From: CAVZXS01 sp963779325
GTDB taxonomy: Bacteria; Bacteroidota; Bacteroidia; Chitinophagales; Chitinophagaceae
Assembly (NCBI GenBank): GCA_963779325.1
Contig: CAVZXS010000025.1
Coordinates: 124,001-188,000 of the forward strand
Length of the DNA stretch: 64,000 bases
Reading direction: 5' to 3'
In this document: one piece after another, positions 27,601 to 36,005 of the stretch
Position numbering within the stretch: position 1 is the first letter of the stretch
Layout: each line of letters opens with the position of its first letter
Notes under the pieces: generated by a model
Databases searched by the model: none
The model's input: only the letters and a program-made list of their open reading frames with translations
Told to the model about the DNA's origin: nothing
Position numbers and translations under genes: made by a program

Positions 27601-28051
27601 TTTGGATAATTATCAGCAGGGCACTATCCGGTTTCAATTGCCCGAAACGGCACCGGGGCCGCATACATTAAAAATAAAGGCTTGGGATGTGGTGAATAAC
27701 TCCGACGAAATGGTGCTTGACTTTACCGTAACCAATGATGAGAAATTAATATTGACTCGGGTATTGAATTATCCCAATCCGTTCACTACCAAAACAACAT
27801 TTTGGTTTGAGCACAATCGCCCCAATGAAGCATTGAATGTAAAAGTGCAGATATTTACCGTTTCCGGCAGGCTTATAAAAACCCTTCAACAAACAATAAA
27901 TACAACCGGGAATCGTTCTTGTGAATTGGAGTGGGATGGACGGGATGAATACGGTGATAAAATAGGGAAAGGGGTTTATGTTTACAAGCTATCGGCGGCA
28001 ACTCCTGACCGAAAAAAACATGAGGTAATTGAAAAATTAGTCGTTTTTTAA
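24617..28051 (+). CDS. porU: Type IX secretion system sortase PorU
   Basis: Cell-surface C25-family cysteine peptidase that removes T9SS C-terminal signals and attaches cargo to A-LPS. The ATG at 24617 is chosen over the upstream TTG because it opens a good signal peptide (MKKYRVLIALNLFFF...). The N-terminal beta-rich region is followed by the peptidase domain, with the catalytic His in LIWNYNGHGGSGRLAEE and Cys in PLFITATCDFAPYDQPG. The C-terminal FlgD-like/T9SS-type domain begins around RVLNYPNPFTTKTTFWFEHN. 1144 residues is typical. porV follows 75 bp downstream. Confidence 0.94.
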   Translation: MKKYRVLIALNLFFFLIPPAASLGQRVYQPNSVLAAGNWYKFSVKEAGIYKIDIAFLNSLGIGTSNLSSAAVKIYGNGGAMLPESANGAKPDDLTENAIAVIDGGDGVINGADYILLYAAGPNEWVKDSANKRFNFRKNLYSDNSFYYITIGAGGKRVSSSVVNSPASLVINSFNERVHHELDTVNFLGSGKEWYGEEFANIPGRTTTRDFNVTIPGLQLTQPVTVISNCIARSIGSSSRFEVKVNGLPVQSLMIPGTGGGQYDLFAQQVLLVSGASVSQNNLVVNYTYLPGSFNSQGWLNWFQLHTRRNLSLGGINQLLFRDWNSIGNVAGEFVITDAAAGTQVWDVTDPLNPVVMQGGFANNEFRFKNDCSRLREYAAFNVNGLLQPVAGGRIQNQNLHNAARADYLIVVHLPFLQEAQRLAQFHLQKNNLQTVVVTTEQVYNEFSSGTPDPVAIRDFVKMYFDKAAGNAANRPEYLLLFGDASFDYKDRIKNNTNFVPAYENNFSLDPLATYTSDDFFGFLDDTDDINNGAAVNLLDIGIGRIPAKNTDEAKNYIDKVIAYYAKESFGPWRNNQTFIADDEDFNLHLQDAEIITGTAAAAAPVFNFQKIYLDAYRQESGSGGSSYPAANEAVNNRVFNGTLIWNYNGHGGSGRLAEETILDRDIVNNWKNKNRLPLFITATCDFAPYDQPGNNSLGENLLLRPETGAIALMTTTRVVFAFSNRVMNNNYLKLALEPGGDGKYKSLGEAVRAAKNFTYQSSGDITNNRKFTLLGDPALTLGYPVLKIRTSKINGIDVAARTDTLSASEKVTIEGEVTDNAGTLLADFNGIVYPTIYDKAQNVNTLANDAGSSATGFSSQTNILFKGKASVVNGKFKADFKVPKDINFQFGNGKISLYANDETKDANGFFTGFIIGGAGNNADNDKEGPQIKAFLNDEKFVNGGITNKSPVLIVKLSDSSGINTAGTGIGHDIVATLDNDNRNFYVLNDFYISDLDNYQQGTIRFQLPETAPGPHTLKIKAWDVVNNSDEMVLDFTVTNDEKLILTRVLNYPNPFTTKTTFWFEHNRPNEALNVKVQIFTVSGRLIKTLQQTINTTGNRSCELEWDGRDEYGDKIGKGVYVYKLSAATPDRKKHEVIEKLVVF

Positions 28052-28126
28052 TTTCTTACCCTGAAAATTCAGTGATCTATCCTTTTAAAAAACGTTTTTT
28101 ACTAAAATACATTAAACAATTTACTG

Positions 28127-29290
28127 ATGAAATTAACTGCTGTTAAATCAACAATTTGCGGTCTATTACTTTTTGGATCTGTTGCACAAATATCGGCTCA
28201 AAATGCTGATGCGATCAATGTAGTTACAACTGCTGTTCCTTTTCTTCGTATTTCGCCCGATGCACGTGCCGGCGGAATGGGCGAAGTAGGTATAGCTACA
28301 TCTCCCGATGCCAATTCATCTTTTTGGAATATAGGTAAGGTGGCTTTTAATGAATCAAAAGCCGGGGCGGGTATTACTTATACTCCTTGGTTAAAAGATT
28401 TGGGTTTAAATGATGTGTACCTTCTTTCAGCAGCGGGTTATGCTAAAATAGATGATCTTTCAGCCATATCAGGCTCTGTACGCTATTTCAGTTTGGGTAA
28501 TATACAGTTTACCGATAACCTGGGTAATGATCTCAGCACTTTCCGCCCCAGGGAGTTTGGCGTTGATTTTGGTTATTCCCGGAAATTATCAGACAAAGTG
28601 GGTGTGGGCGTTGGATTGAAATTCATCAGCTCCAACCTTGCAGGAGGTACATCTGTAAGCGGCAGTACTTACAAAACAGGCACTACCGTTGCCGGTGATC
28701 TCGGATTTTATTATAACAGCACCAATGATTTAGGTCAGGGTTGGACATTTGGCGCTACTATGACTAATTTGGGTGGTAAAATAGGCTATACGGATAATGC
28801 TACGCAAAGAGATTATATACCCGCCAACTTAGGTTTGGGTACTACTTATACCTCGGTTTTTGATGAGCAAAATAAAGTAAGCTTTGGTTTAGATATAAAC
28901 AAACTAATGGTGCCTACTCCTCCTGCCGATCCTGCTACGCAAGCACAGATAGATGCTTACCGCAGTAAAGGTGTACTGGGCAGTTGGTTCAGTTCTTTTG
29001 GCGATGCACCCGGCGGTTTTGGTGAAGAAATAAAAGAGTTTCAGGCTTCTATTGGCGCCGAGTATACGTACAACAACCAGTTTTCTTTACGAGCCGGTTA
29101 TTTTAACGAGAGTAAGACGAAAGGAAACCGTAAATACTTTACTATGGGTCTGGGTGTTAAGTACAATGTATTCGGATTGAACTTTGCATACCTGTTACCT
29201 TCAGGCAATGGAGTGAATCGCAACCCGTTGTCCAATACGCTTCGCTTCTCATTGATATTTGATTTGAGCGGCGGAGAAACAAAAGAATAA
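28127..29290 (+). CDS. porV: Type IX secretion outer-membrane protein PorV
   Basis: 387 residues. Signal peptide ending AQISAQ, then the PorV signature VPFLRISPDARAGGMGEVGI, then alternating beta-strands of a FadL-like 14-strand barrel. PorV shuttles T9SS substrates to the PorU attachment complex. It is directly downstream of porU and followed by a strong terminator. Confidence 0.94.
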   Translation: MKLTAVKSTICGLLLFGSVAQISAQNADAINVVTTAVPFLRISPDARAGGMGEVGIATSPDANSSFWNIGKVAFNESKAGAGITYTPWLKDLGLNDVYLLSAAGYAKIDDLSAISGSVRYFSLGNIQFTDNLGNDLSTFRPREFGVDFGYSRKLSDKVGVGVGLKFISSNLAGGTSVSGSTYKTGTTVAGDLGFYYNSTNDLGQGWTFGATMTNLGGKIGYTDNATQRDYIPANLGLGTTYTSVFDEQNKVSFGLDINKLMVPTPPADPATQAQIDAYRSKGVLGSWFSSFGDAPGGFGEEIKEFQASIGAEYTYNNQFSLRAGYFNESKTKGNRKYFTMGLGVKYNVFGLNFAYLLPSGNGVNRNPLSNTLRFSLIFDLSGGETKE

Positions 29291-29291
29291 A

Positions 29292-29326
29292 TTGCCAATT
29301 TTCAATCGGCAATAAGCAAAGATCAA
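29292..29326. repeat. Decayed heptamer array after porV
   Basis: Five units ending CAA: TTGCCAA, TTTTCAA, TCGGCAA, TAAGCAA, AGATCAA. Confidence 0.55.
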
Positions 29327-29361
29327 TAATTGCCCGCCTGCTAAATAGTATAAATAATTTT

Positions 29362-29406
29362 AAAAGCGTTCCATCTCATTTCAAAAAAGGCGGAACGCTT
29401 TTTATT
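29362..29406 (+). terminator. Terminator of porU-porV
   Basis: AAAAGCGTTCC ... GGAACGCTTTTTATTT: an 11-bp stem with a T-rich tail. Confidence 0.88.
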
Positions 29407-29448
29407 TAAGTAAATATAATTTTAAAAATAAGATTTAATCGTATAACC

Positions 29449-29456
29449 TATTTTTG
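29449..29456 (+). promoter_or_regulatory. Possible -7 box for ispF
   Basis: TATTTTTG fits the Bacteroidota TAnnTTTG box 16 bp before the ispF ATG. No clear -33 TTTG is seen at the right distance. Confidence 0.3.
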
Positions 29457-29472
29457 TTTTAAATAAAAATGT

Positions 29473-29958
29473 ATGTCATACAGAATCGGTTCGGGTGTCG
29501 ATTTTCATCAACTTACGGAAGGCAGGGATTTATGGTTGGGCGGTGTAAAAATTCCGCATCACAAAGGTGCATTGGGACACAGCGATGCGGATGTGTTGCT
29601 GCATGCCGTTTGTGATGCACTGCTGGGCGCATTGGCATTGGGCGATATCGGTTTTCATTTTCCCGATACTTCCGGTGAATATAAAAATATTGACAGTAAA
29701 ATTTTATTGAAACGTACTATTGATTTAATAACCAAAGAAGGCTATCGTGTGGTAAATATAGACAGTACGTTGTGTCTTGAAGCACCAAAAATAAAACCAT
29801 ATACGGAAGAAATGCAAAAGATTATCGCAGCCATTTGCCGTATTTCTTTACGCGATGTTTCCATAAAAGCGACTACCGCTGAAAAATTAGGATTTATAGG
29901 AAGAGAAGAAGGTGTGATGGCTTATGCTACGGCGTTGCTGAATAAAACGACGGAATAA
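29473..29958 (+). CDS. ispF: 2-C-methyl-D-erythritol 2,4-cyclodiphosphate synthase
   Basis: MEP-pathway enzyme of isoprenoid synthesis. 161 residues, family-typical. Metal ligands in GSGVDFHQL (Asp and His) and LGHSDADVLLHAVCDALLGA; signature DIGFHFPDT; C-terminal KATTAEKLGFIGREEGVMAY. It follows the porV terminator and is probably transcribed separately. Confidence 0.97.
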   Translation: MSYRIGSGVDFHQLTEGRDLWLGGVKIPHHKGALGHSDADVLLHAVCDALLGALALGDIGFHFPDTSGEYKNIDSKILLKRTIDLITKEGYRVVNIDSTLCLEAPKIKPYTEEMQKIIAAICRISLRDVSIKATTAEKLGFIGREEGVMAYATALLNKTTE

Positions 29959-30002
29959 AGCAGCGGGTGTATAATTAAATACATTACTCAAATATCAATA
30001 GG

Positions 30003-30095
30003 CAATAGGCAATAGTAATAAAATAGGTAATAGGTAATAGGTAATAGGTAATAGGTAATAGGTAATAGGTAATAGGTAATAGGTAATAGGTAATA
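30003..30095. repeat. Tandem heptamer array, GGTAATA x10 plus decayed units
   Basis: Ten perfect 7-bp GGTAATA units occupy 30026-30095, preceded by degenerate CAATAGG-type units. It is upstream of dut. A further three-unit GTCAAAA/GTTAAAA/GTAAACG array is at 30208-30228. Confidence 0.9.
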
Positions 30096-30249
30096 AATAA
30101 AACAATGTAAGTTACACACTGCTTTTCATTTCATTAACTTAAATGCAATTTGAAACTGTTGCAAATTTTCAGGCGAGAGTTCGTAATGCATTGCTTTTAA
30201 AAGATATGTCAAAAGTTAAAAGTAAACGTCCTTCCCTATCTTTGCCCTC

Positions 30250-30693
30250 ATGCCGTCAGTAGAAATAAAAATTATCAACAACTCATCCAATGCTTTACCT
30301 GAATATGCTACGGCCGGTTCATCGGGTATGGATGTAAGGGCATCATTGGAAGCCGCCGTTACCATGAAGCCGCTGGAAAGAGTGTTGATTCCGACAGGGC
30401 TTTTTATTGAACTGCCCGCCGGTTATGAAGCACAGATAAGACCCCGTAGCGGGTTGGCGGTAAAGCTGGGCATCACCTGTTTAAACACACCCGGCACCAT
30501 TGATGCCGACTATCGCGGAGAAATTAAGATAATATTAATCAACCTTTCGCAGGAAGAACAGATCATACAACCGGGCGACCGTATTGCGCAAATGGTTATT
30601 CAGCAAATAGAAAAAGCAAACTGGATACAGGTAACGGTATTAAATAATACAGACAGGAGTGCAGGCGGTTTCGGACATACCGGCAAAAATTAA
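30250..30693 (+). CDS. dut: dUTP diphosphatase
   Basis: Hydrolyses dUTP to dUMP and pyrophosphate. 147 residues with all five trimeric dUTPase motifs: AGSSGMDVRA, PRSGLAVKLGI, GTIDADYRGEI, GDRIAQMVI and DRSAGGFGHTGKN. Heptamer repeats fill the leader upstream. A DUF4292 lipoprotein gene follows after 3 bp, so the two are co-transcribed. Confidence 0.96.
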   Translation: MPSVEIKIINNSSNALPEYATAGSSGMDVRASLEAAVTMKPLERVLIPTGLFIELPAGYEAQIRPRSGLAVKLGITCLNTPGTIDADYRGEIKIILINLSQEEQIIQPGDRIAQMVIQQIEKANWIQVTVLNNTDRSAGGFGHTGKN

Positions 30694-30696
30694 TTT

Positions 30697-31515
30697 ATGT
30701 ACATGAAACAACGGATCATTTTTTTTATACTCACTTTATTGGTAATGGCTTCCTGCCGTCCTACCAAAAAAATTCAAACAGCCATCGCTAAAAAAGACTC
30801 CGTAGAAGTGGTAGCCGCCAATGATCCGCTGGCCGATTCAATAAAATTTATACAGGAAACAAAAAAAGCGCTGGCAAAAAACCAAATTGACTATACTACT
30901 TTTTCGGCTAAAATAGATGTGGACTACAGGGATGCCGATGATAAAAATTATAACCTGAATGTTTTTGTACGCATGCGAAAGGACAGCATTATTTGGTTAA
31001 AAGTAGATGCCATTTTTGGTATAGAAGCCATGCGGGCCATTATTACGAAAGACTCGGTAAGGCTGCTGGATAAACAAAATAAAACGCTTACACTTCGTTC
31101 ATTGACTTACTTACAGGAAGTAGCCGGTATTCCGTTCGATTTGGAATCGTTGCAGGATTTAATAATCGGCAATCCTGTTTTTTTAGACAGTAATATTGTA
31201 TCGTATACCAAAACGGGCAATTCCATTTCATTGCTCAGTTACGGCGAATTTTTTAAGCACCTTATTACACTCAGCGACGGCGATAAATTATTGCTGCGAA
31301 GTAAATTGGATGATGCGGACCCGCTGCGTAACCGCACCTGCGACCTTACCTACAACGACTACGAGGATAAGCATAAGGTAAACTTTGCCACCAAAAGAAA
31401 AATAGTAATTGCCGAAAAATCGAAACTGGATATAAAGATGGATTTTAAACAATACTCGTTTAATGAAATGTTAACATATCCTTTTTCGGTGCCTAAAAAT
31501 TATAAAAGAAAATAA
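30697..31515 (+). CDS. DUF4292 outer-membrane lipoprotein
   Basis: 272 residues (or 270 from the ATG at 30703). Lipoprotein signal MKQRIIFFILTLLVMASC, then a LolA/LolB-like beta fold (FSAKIDVDYRDADDKNYNLN, VFVRMRKDSIIWLKVDAIFG, EAMRAIITKDSVRLLDKQNK) matching the DUF4292 pattern in Bacteroidota. Its role is probably in lipoprotein or envelope handling, by inference from the fold. It lies between dut and the EnvC-like gene in one direction. Confidence 0.85.
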   Translation: MYMKQRIIFFILTLLVMASCRPTKKIQTAIAKKDSVEVVAANDPLADSIKFIQETKKALAKNQIDYTTFSAKIDVDYRDADDKNYNLNVFVRMRKDSIIWLKVDAIFGIEAMRAIITKDSVRLLDKQNKTLTLRSLTYLQEVAGIPFDLESLQDLIIGNPVFLDSNIVSYTKTGNSISLLSYGEFFKHLITLSDGDKLLLRSKLDDADPLRNRTCDLTYNDYEDKHKVNFATKRKIVIAEKSKLDIKMDFKQYSFNEMLTYPFSVPKNYKRK

Positions 31516-31603
31516 ACCGGATACTTTATTTTGCACCCGGTCGTTATAAAACCGCATTTCTCCGCACCCTGTATTTTATAACAAAACCCGCATAACAGTA
31601 ACT

Positions 31604-32938
31604 ATGAGAAGAATTGTTATACTATCGTTTTCGCTATTGCTTTTTACCGGCGTCGCTACGGCGCAAGTTCCTGTAGATAAAACAGAACTGGAGAACGAAC
31701 GCAGGCAATTGCAAAAAGAGATTAAAGAAATAAAAGACATCTACTCCAAAGTAAAAAGCGAAACCAATGTTACATTGGGACAAGCTAACTTATTAAAAAG
31801 AAAAATTGAACTGCAGGAAGAGTATGTCAACAGCATCAGCCGCCAATTAAAATATATTGATAATGATTTATACCGCAGCAACCTGGAAGTGTACCGGCTG
31901 GAAAGGCAATTGGATACATTGAAACAACAATATGCACGCAGCGTGGTGTATGCTTATAAAAACCGAAGCAGTTACGATTTCCTGAATTTTATTTTTTCTA
32001 CCGATAACTTTAATGATGCGCTGAAGCGAATTAATTATTTAAAAAATTACAGGGCTTATCGCCAGCAACAAGTAGCTAATATTTTAGAAACCAAGAAGCA
32101 GATTGAATTAAAGAAAGATTTATTGCAAAATAAAAGAGCGGATAAGCAAGTGGCCGTAAAAGATCAAGCGGAGCAAATAAGTGAACTGGAGCAGCAGAAA
32201 AGAGAAAAAGAAGCGGTGGCCAATAAGCTGAAAGCAAAACAGGGCGATTTAAAAAAGCAATTGGTCTCCAAGCAAAAAAGAGATAAAGACCTGCAACGGC
32301 AAATTGCGGCTATTATTCAAAGGGAGATAGATATAGCGAAAAAGAAAGCAAGAGATGAAGAAAAAAGGCTGGCGGAAATAGAAAGAAAAAGAAAAGCGGA
32401 TGAAGCAAAGAATAATACCGGGGCTGTAGCAATAACGCCTGTTGTAAAAACGCCGCCGGCGAAAACCTCACCTGTTAAAAAAGAAGAAAATTACTTAATT
32501 ATATCTGATAAAGACAAAGCATTGGATGCCAGTTTTGAAAAGAACAGGGGCAGCTTACCCTGGCCGGTTGATGGGCAGTTTTATATAAGCACGAAATTTG
32601 GTCCGTATAAAGATGAAATTTCCGGATTGAACGGAGTAAACCCGGGTATTACTATTTCTACCGCATCGAAGGGAGCATCTGTAAAAGCAGTATTCAACGG
32701 CGATGTAACAAGTGTATTTAACTTAGGCGATGGTATGGGAGTAATGATTAAACATGGTCAATATTTTACCGTTTACAGCAATCTTTCTTCCGTATCGGTA
32801 AGTAAAGGAGCTTCGGTAAGCAGCGGCCAGACAATTGGTAAAGCAGGTAATGCCGACGACGGCTCAGGAGGTATGATTGAGTTTATGCTGATGAAAGAGA
32901 AACAAAATGTAAATCCGCAAAGCTGGTTAAGAAGATAA
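31604..32938 (+). CDS. EnvC-like murein hydrolase activator (degenerate LytM/M23)
   Basis: 444 residues: signal peptide, two long coiled-coil stretches (~residues 25-110 and 155-270), then a C-terminal LytM domain (~320-444). The zinc ligands of active M23 peptidases look lost: the usual H-x-G-x-D segment is NPGITIST, the HxH segment is VYSNLS, and the final H-x-H region is GGMIEFML. This fits EnvC/NlpD-type proteins that activate amidases during septum splitting instead of cleaving peptidoglycan themselves. A good terminator follows. Confidence 0.88.
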   Translation: MRRIVILSFSLLLFTGVATAQVPVDKTELENERRQLQKEIKEIKDIYSKVKSETNVTLGQANLLKRKIELQEEYVNSISRQLKYIDNDLYRSNLEVYRLERQLDTLKQQYARSVVYAYKNRSSYDFLNFIFSTDNFNDALKRINYLKNYRAYRQQQVANILETKKQIELKKDLLQNKRADKQVAVKDQAEQISELEQQKREKEAVANKLKAKQGDLKKQLVSKQKRDKDLQRQIAAIIQREIDIAKKKARDEEKRLAEIERKRKADEAKNNTGAVAITPVVKTPPAKTSPVKKEENYLIISDKDKALDASFEKNRGSLPWPVDGQFYISTKFGPYKDEISGLNGVNPGITISTASKGASVKAVFNGDVTSVFNLGDGMGVMIKHGQYFTVYSNLSSVSVSKGASVSSGQTIGKAGNADDGSGGMIEFMLMKEKQNVNPQSWLRR

Positions 32939-32956
32939 AATTTTTATGTGGTATAT

Positions 32957-32992
32957 TAAAAGAGGCGGTTTGAAAAAGCCCTCTCTTTTTTT
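32957..32992 (+). terminator. Terminator after the EnvC-like gene
   Basis: AGAGGC ... GCCCTCT stem followed by a run of seven to eight T. Confidence 0.75.
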
Positions 32993-33022
32993 ATGTGCTG
33001 TGTTTTTAATTCCGGAAAACAA

Positions 33023-33108
33023 TAAGCGCAGAGAAAAAGAGAAAATGAGTTTAGGCAAAGATTAAAAACGCCGCTCCGCGAATTCTCCTTTACTCCTTTT
33101 CTCAGCGA
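33023..33108. repeat. CGCAGAGAAAA-type palindromic repeat (copy 1)
   Basis: AGCGCAGAGAAAAAGAGAAA ... CTCCTTTACTCCTTTTCTCA then GCG. A related copy is at 51246-51336. It lies between the convergent EnvC-like and bshA genes. Confidence 0.7.
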
Positions 33109-33123
33109 TGAAAAATAGGAAAT

Positions 33124-34242
33124 TTATAAAAACCGTTCGTAAAGCTTTTCATATATTGGAACAATATTACTGATATCAAATTGCCTGGCATGTTTTTCCG
33201 CATTGTGCTTAAACTTGTTTAGCGTGGCATCATTCATTAAAATTTCCAATGCATAGTTGCTCATAGTTTCCACATCACCGATATTACCCATATAACCGGT
33301 TTGCCCGGGTATATTTATTTCGGCCAAACCGCCGGCATTGGTAGATACTACAGGAACACCCGCTGCCATAGCTTCAAGCGCCGCCAAACCAAAACTTTCA
33401 TATTCCGATGTCAGTAAAAACAAATCGGCGATAGCCAGTATATCTTCCATCTGCTCCTGCTTACCTACAAAACGTACTTCTTCAAAAATGCCCAACTCAC
33501 GACTTAAGTCCTCGGCCGTACTGCGTTCAGGTCCGTCGCCTACAAATAATAACTTGGAAGGAATGGTTTTATTTACTTCATTAAAAATTTTTACTACATC
33601 CTGCACTCTTTTTATTTTTCTGAAATTGGATGCGTGCATCAGTATTCTTTCGCCGTTGGGGGCAATTACTTTTTTAAACGCGTCAATGGGTTTGCGTTTA
33701 AAGCGATGTACATCTACAAAATTGTAAATGACTTCAATTTCTTTTTCTATTTTAAAAATTTTAAACGTTTCATCACGCAGGTTATTGGATACCGCTGTAA
33801 TGGCATCACTTTGGTTGATGGAGAAAGCCACAACCGGCGCATAGGTTTTATCGCGGCCTACCAGTGTAATATCGGTACCGTGCAGCGTAGTGATGACAGG
33901 AATTTGCTTTCCTTCTTTCTCTAAAATTTTTTTGGCCATATACGCCGCCGATGCATGCGGTATGGCGTAGTGTACATGCAGCAGATCCAGGTTATTATTT
34001 TTTATTACATCCACCATGGTGCTTGCCAGAGCGGTTTCGTACGGCGGAAAATCGAACAGCGGGTAAGTAGGTACCTGCACCTCGTGATAAAAAATATTGG
34101 GTATAAAACCATTGAGCCTTACGGGCTGCTGGTAGGTAATAAAATGTACCAAATGTCCTTTCTGTGCCAGGGCCTTTCCCAACTCGGTAGCCAATACACC
34201 GCTGCCGCCAAATGTGGGATAACAAACAATTCCGATGCGCAT
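33124..34242 (-). CDS. bshA: N-acetyl-alpha-D-glucosaminyl L-malate synthase (bacillithiol)
   Basis: GT4 glycosyltransferase that starts bacillithiol synthesis from UDP-GlcNAc and L-malate. 372 residues. N-terminal MRIGIVCYPTFGGSGVLATE, then VHYAIPHASAAYMA and VITTLHGTDITLVGRD. The donor-site glutamates are in LLTSEYESFGLAALEAMAAG, followed by GVPVVSTNAGGLAEI. Full length and highly characteristic. It is divergent from the M28 peptidase gene. Confidence 0.95.
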   Translation of the reverse strand: MRIGIVCYPTFGGSGVLATELGKALAQKGHLVHFITYQQPVRLNGFIPNIFYHEVQVPTYPLFDFPPYETALASTMVDVIKNNNLDLLHVHYAIPHASAAYMAKKILEKEGKQIPVITTLHGTDITLVGRDKTYAPVVAFSINQSDAITAVSNNLRDETFKIFKIEKEIEVIYNFVDVHRFKRKPIDAFKKVIAPNGERILMHASNFRKIKRVQDVVKIFNEVNKTIPSKLLFVGDGPERSTAEDLSRELGIFEEVRFVGKQEQMEDILAIADLFLLTSEYESFGLAALEAMAAGVPVVSTNAGGLAEINIPGQTGYMGNIGDVETMSNYALEILMNDATLNKFKHNAEKHARQFDISNIVPIYEKLYERFL

Positions 34243-34361
34243 AATTTTTTCTTTATAGAGACCGCTAAGGTAAACACTTAACCTGTAAGTTAGTTTACCG
34301 TTCGAATCAATTATTTGTTACAAAATACAGGTTTACTTAGTTTTAGCTAAAATAAACATAC

Positions 34362-35759
34362 ATGAAAAAATTATTTGTCATTGTTCTTACCTTCTTTATC
34401 ACAGGTATTGCTTTCGGCCAGGAAAATGATTCAGCATTTATTAAAAAGATATCGAACGAAATATTGAGCAACGGAAAAGCTTATGATAATCTTCGTCAAT
34501 TGACTAAACAAATAGGAGGCCGGTTAGCCGGTTCGCCGCAAATGGTAATGGCGGAGCAATGGGGCCTGAAAGTAATGAAGGAGAGCGGCGCCGAGAAAGC
34601 ATGGTTGCAGCAATGCATGGTGCCGCATTGGGTACGGGGCGGTAAGGATATGGCTAAAATTAATTTTGCGAATAAAGCATTGAAAGGAAAAGACATGCTT
34701 GATGTAATTGCATTGGGTAACTCTATGGGTACCGGAGCGAAGGGAATAAAAGCCGAAGTGCTGTTGGTTAATTCGTTTGAAGAGCTGGAAGCAAAAAAAG
34801 AGCAGGTAAAAGACAAAATTATTTTTTACAATTATAAATTCATTGATACCTATGTAAAAACTTTTCAGTCGTACGGCGATGCCGGTAAATACCGGGGGCA
34901 AGGACCTTCTATGGCGGCTAAGTACGGTGCCGTAGGTGTTATTGTACGCAGCATGAGTCATGCGGCAGATAATAATCCGCATACCGGCGCCACACGATAT
35001 GATTCTTTATATGCAAAAATTCCCGCAGCGGCTATCGGCCTGCGTGATGCAGATTGGTTGGCCAATGCACTGAAAAATAATAAGGGAGAATTATTTTTAA
35101 AAACCAACGCACATTTTTTACCCGATACCATTGGCCACAATGTAATTGGCGAATTAACGGGTACCGAATTTCCCAATGAAATAATAACTGTTGGCGGACA
35201 CTTAGACAGCTGGGATAACTGTGAAGGCGCACATGATGACGGTGCGGGTTGTGTACAAACGATAGAAATATTGCGAACATTTAAAGTACTCGGCTATAAA
35301 CCCAAACATACCATTCGTTTTGTTTTATTTGCCAATGAAGAGAACGGTTTACGCGGCGCATTGAAATACGCCGAAGAAGCGAAAGCAAAAAACGAGAAAC
35401 ACATTTTCGCATTGGAAAGTGATGCGGGAGGTTTTACACCAAGAGGATTTGGTTTTACCGTAACGGACGAACAGTATAAAAAAATAGTAGCATGGAGAGA
35501 ATTGATAGCACCTTATGGCGCCGGCGAATTTGTAAGAGGCGGCGGTGGCGCCGATATCGGTCCGCTGAACAGGGAATTTAAAACAGCTTTGGCCGGTTTA
35601 TCGCCCGACTCGCAGCGCTATTTTGATATACACCATGCAAGAAGCGATGTGTTTGAAGCCGTAAACAAAAGAGAACTGGAACTGGGCGCGGTAAATATGG
35701 CGGCGTTAATTTATTTGATAGATAAATACGGGTTACCCCCGTCCCCTAAAGGGGAGTAA
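34362..35759 (+). CDS. Secreted M28 family zinc metallopeptidase (carboxypeptidase Q-like)
   Basis: 465 residues with a signal peptide (cleavage near AFGQ). A PA-insert region precedes the M28 catalytic domain: zinc ligands GGHLDSWDNCEGAHDDGAG, general-base EE in FVLFANEENGLRGALKYAEE, further ligands in FALESDAGGF and FDIHHARSD. The last seven codons plus stop (PPSPKGE) are supplied by a palindromic element. The likely ancestral ending, LIYLIDKYGL-stop, survives as a relic at 36006-36044. Confidence 0.92.
   Translation: MKKLFVIVLTFFITGIAFGQENDSAFIKKISNEILSNGKAYDNLRQLTKQIGGRLAGSPQMVMAEQWGLKVMKESGAEKAWLQQCMVPHWVRGGKDMAKINFANKALKGKDMLDVIALGNSMGTGAKGIKAEVLLVNSFEELEAKKEQVKDKIIFYNYKFIDTYVKTFQSYGDAGKYRGQGPSMAAKYGAVGVIVRSMSHAADNNPHTGATRYDSLYAKIPAAAIGLRDADWLANALKNNKGELFLKTNAHFLPDTIGHNVIGELTGTEFPNEIITVGGHLDSWDNCEGAHDDGAGCVQTIEILRTFKVLGYKPKHTIRFVLFANEENGLRGALKYAEEAKAKNEKHIFALESDAGGFTPRGFGFTVTDEQYKKIVAWRELIAPYGAGEFVRGGGGADIGPLNREFKTALAGLSPDSQRYFDIHHARSDVFEAVNKRELELGAVNMAALIYLIDKYGLPPSPKGE
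35733..35757 (+). repeat. GC-rich palindromic element forming the M28 peptidase C-terminus
   Basis: TTACCCCCGTCCCCTAAAGG then GGAGT. It encodes LPPSPKGE and ends at the TAA stop. Confidence 0.87.
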
Positions 35760-35784
35760 TGAGAAAGTTAAATTAATTCGGAAA

Positions 35785-35811
35785 CTTCCCCGCCCGGGCG
35801 GGGCGGGCTAA
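35785..35811. repeat. GC-rich palindromic element after the M28 gene
   Basis: CTTCCCCGCCCGGGCGGGGC then GGGCTAA: a CCCCGCCC/GGGCGGGG palindrome 26 bp after the stop. Confidence 0.7.
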
Positions 35812-35861
35812 GTGAATTTATTTATTTAGTGAGTTGGGGTGGGTTATTTATCAAGCAATAA

Positions 35862-35965
35862 TGCTACTATCAGCTTCGTTGCGTCGTCGTAGACCCCGAG
35901 TAAGATGTGTGCGCTGTCTCGGGACACTCTTGTACGTTCGGTAATTCTATTGGGCATTCTCGTGG
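35862..35965 (+). repeat. Structured ~105-bp dispersed repeat, copy B
   Basis: CGTTGCGTCGTCGTAGACCC and onward matches copy A at 9262-9369. CCCGAG can pair with CTCGGG around the GTAAGATGTGTGCGCTGT loop. Confidence 0.75.
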
Positions 35966-36005
35966 TTGTTAACTGAATATTTATTTTTTAATGTCATAGG
36001 AATCA

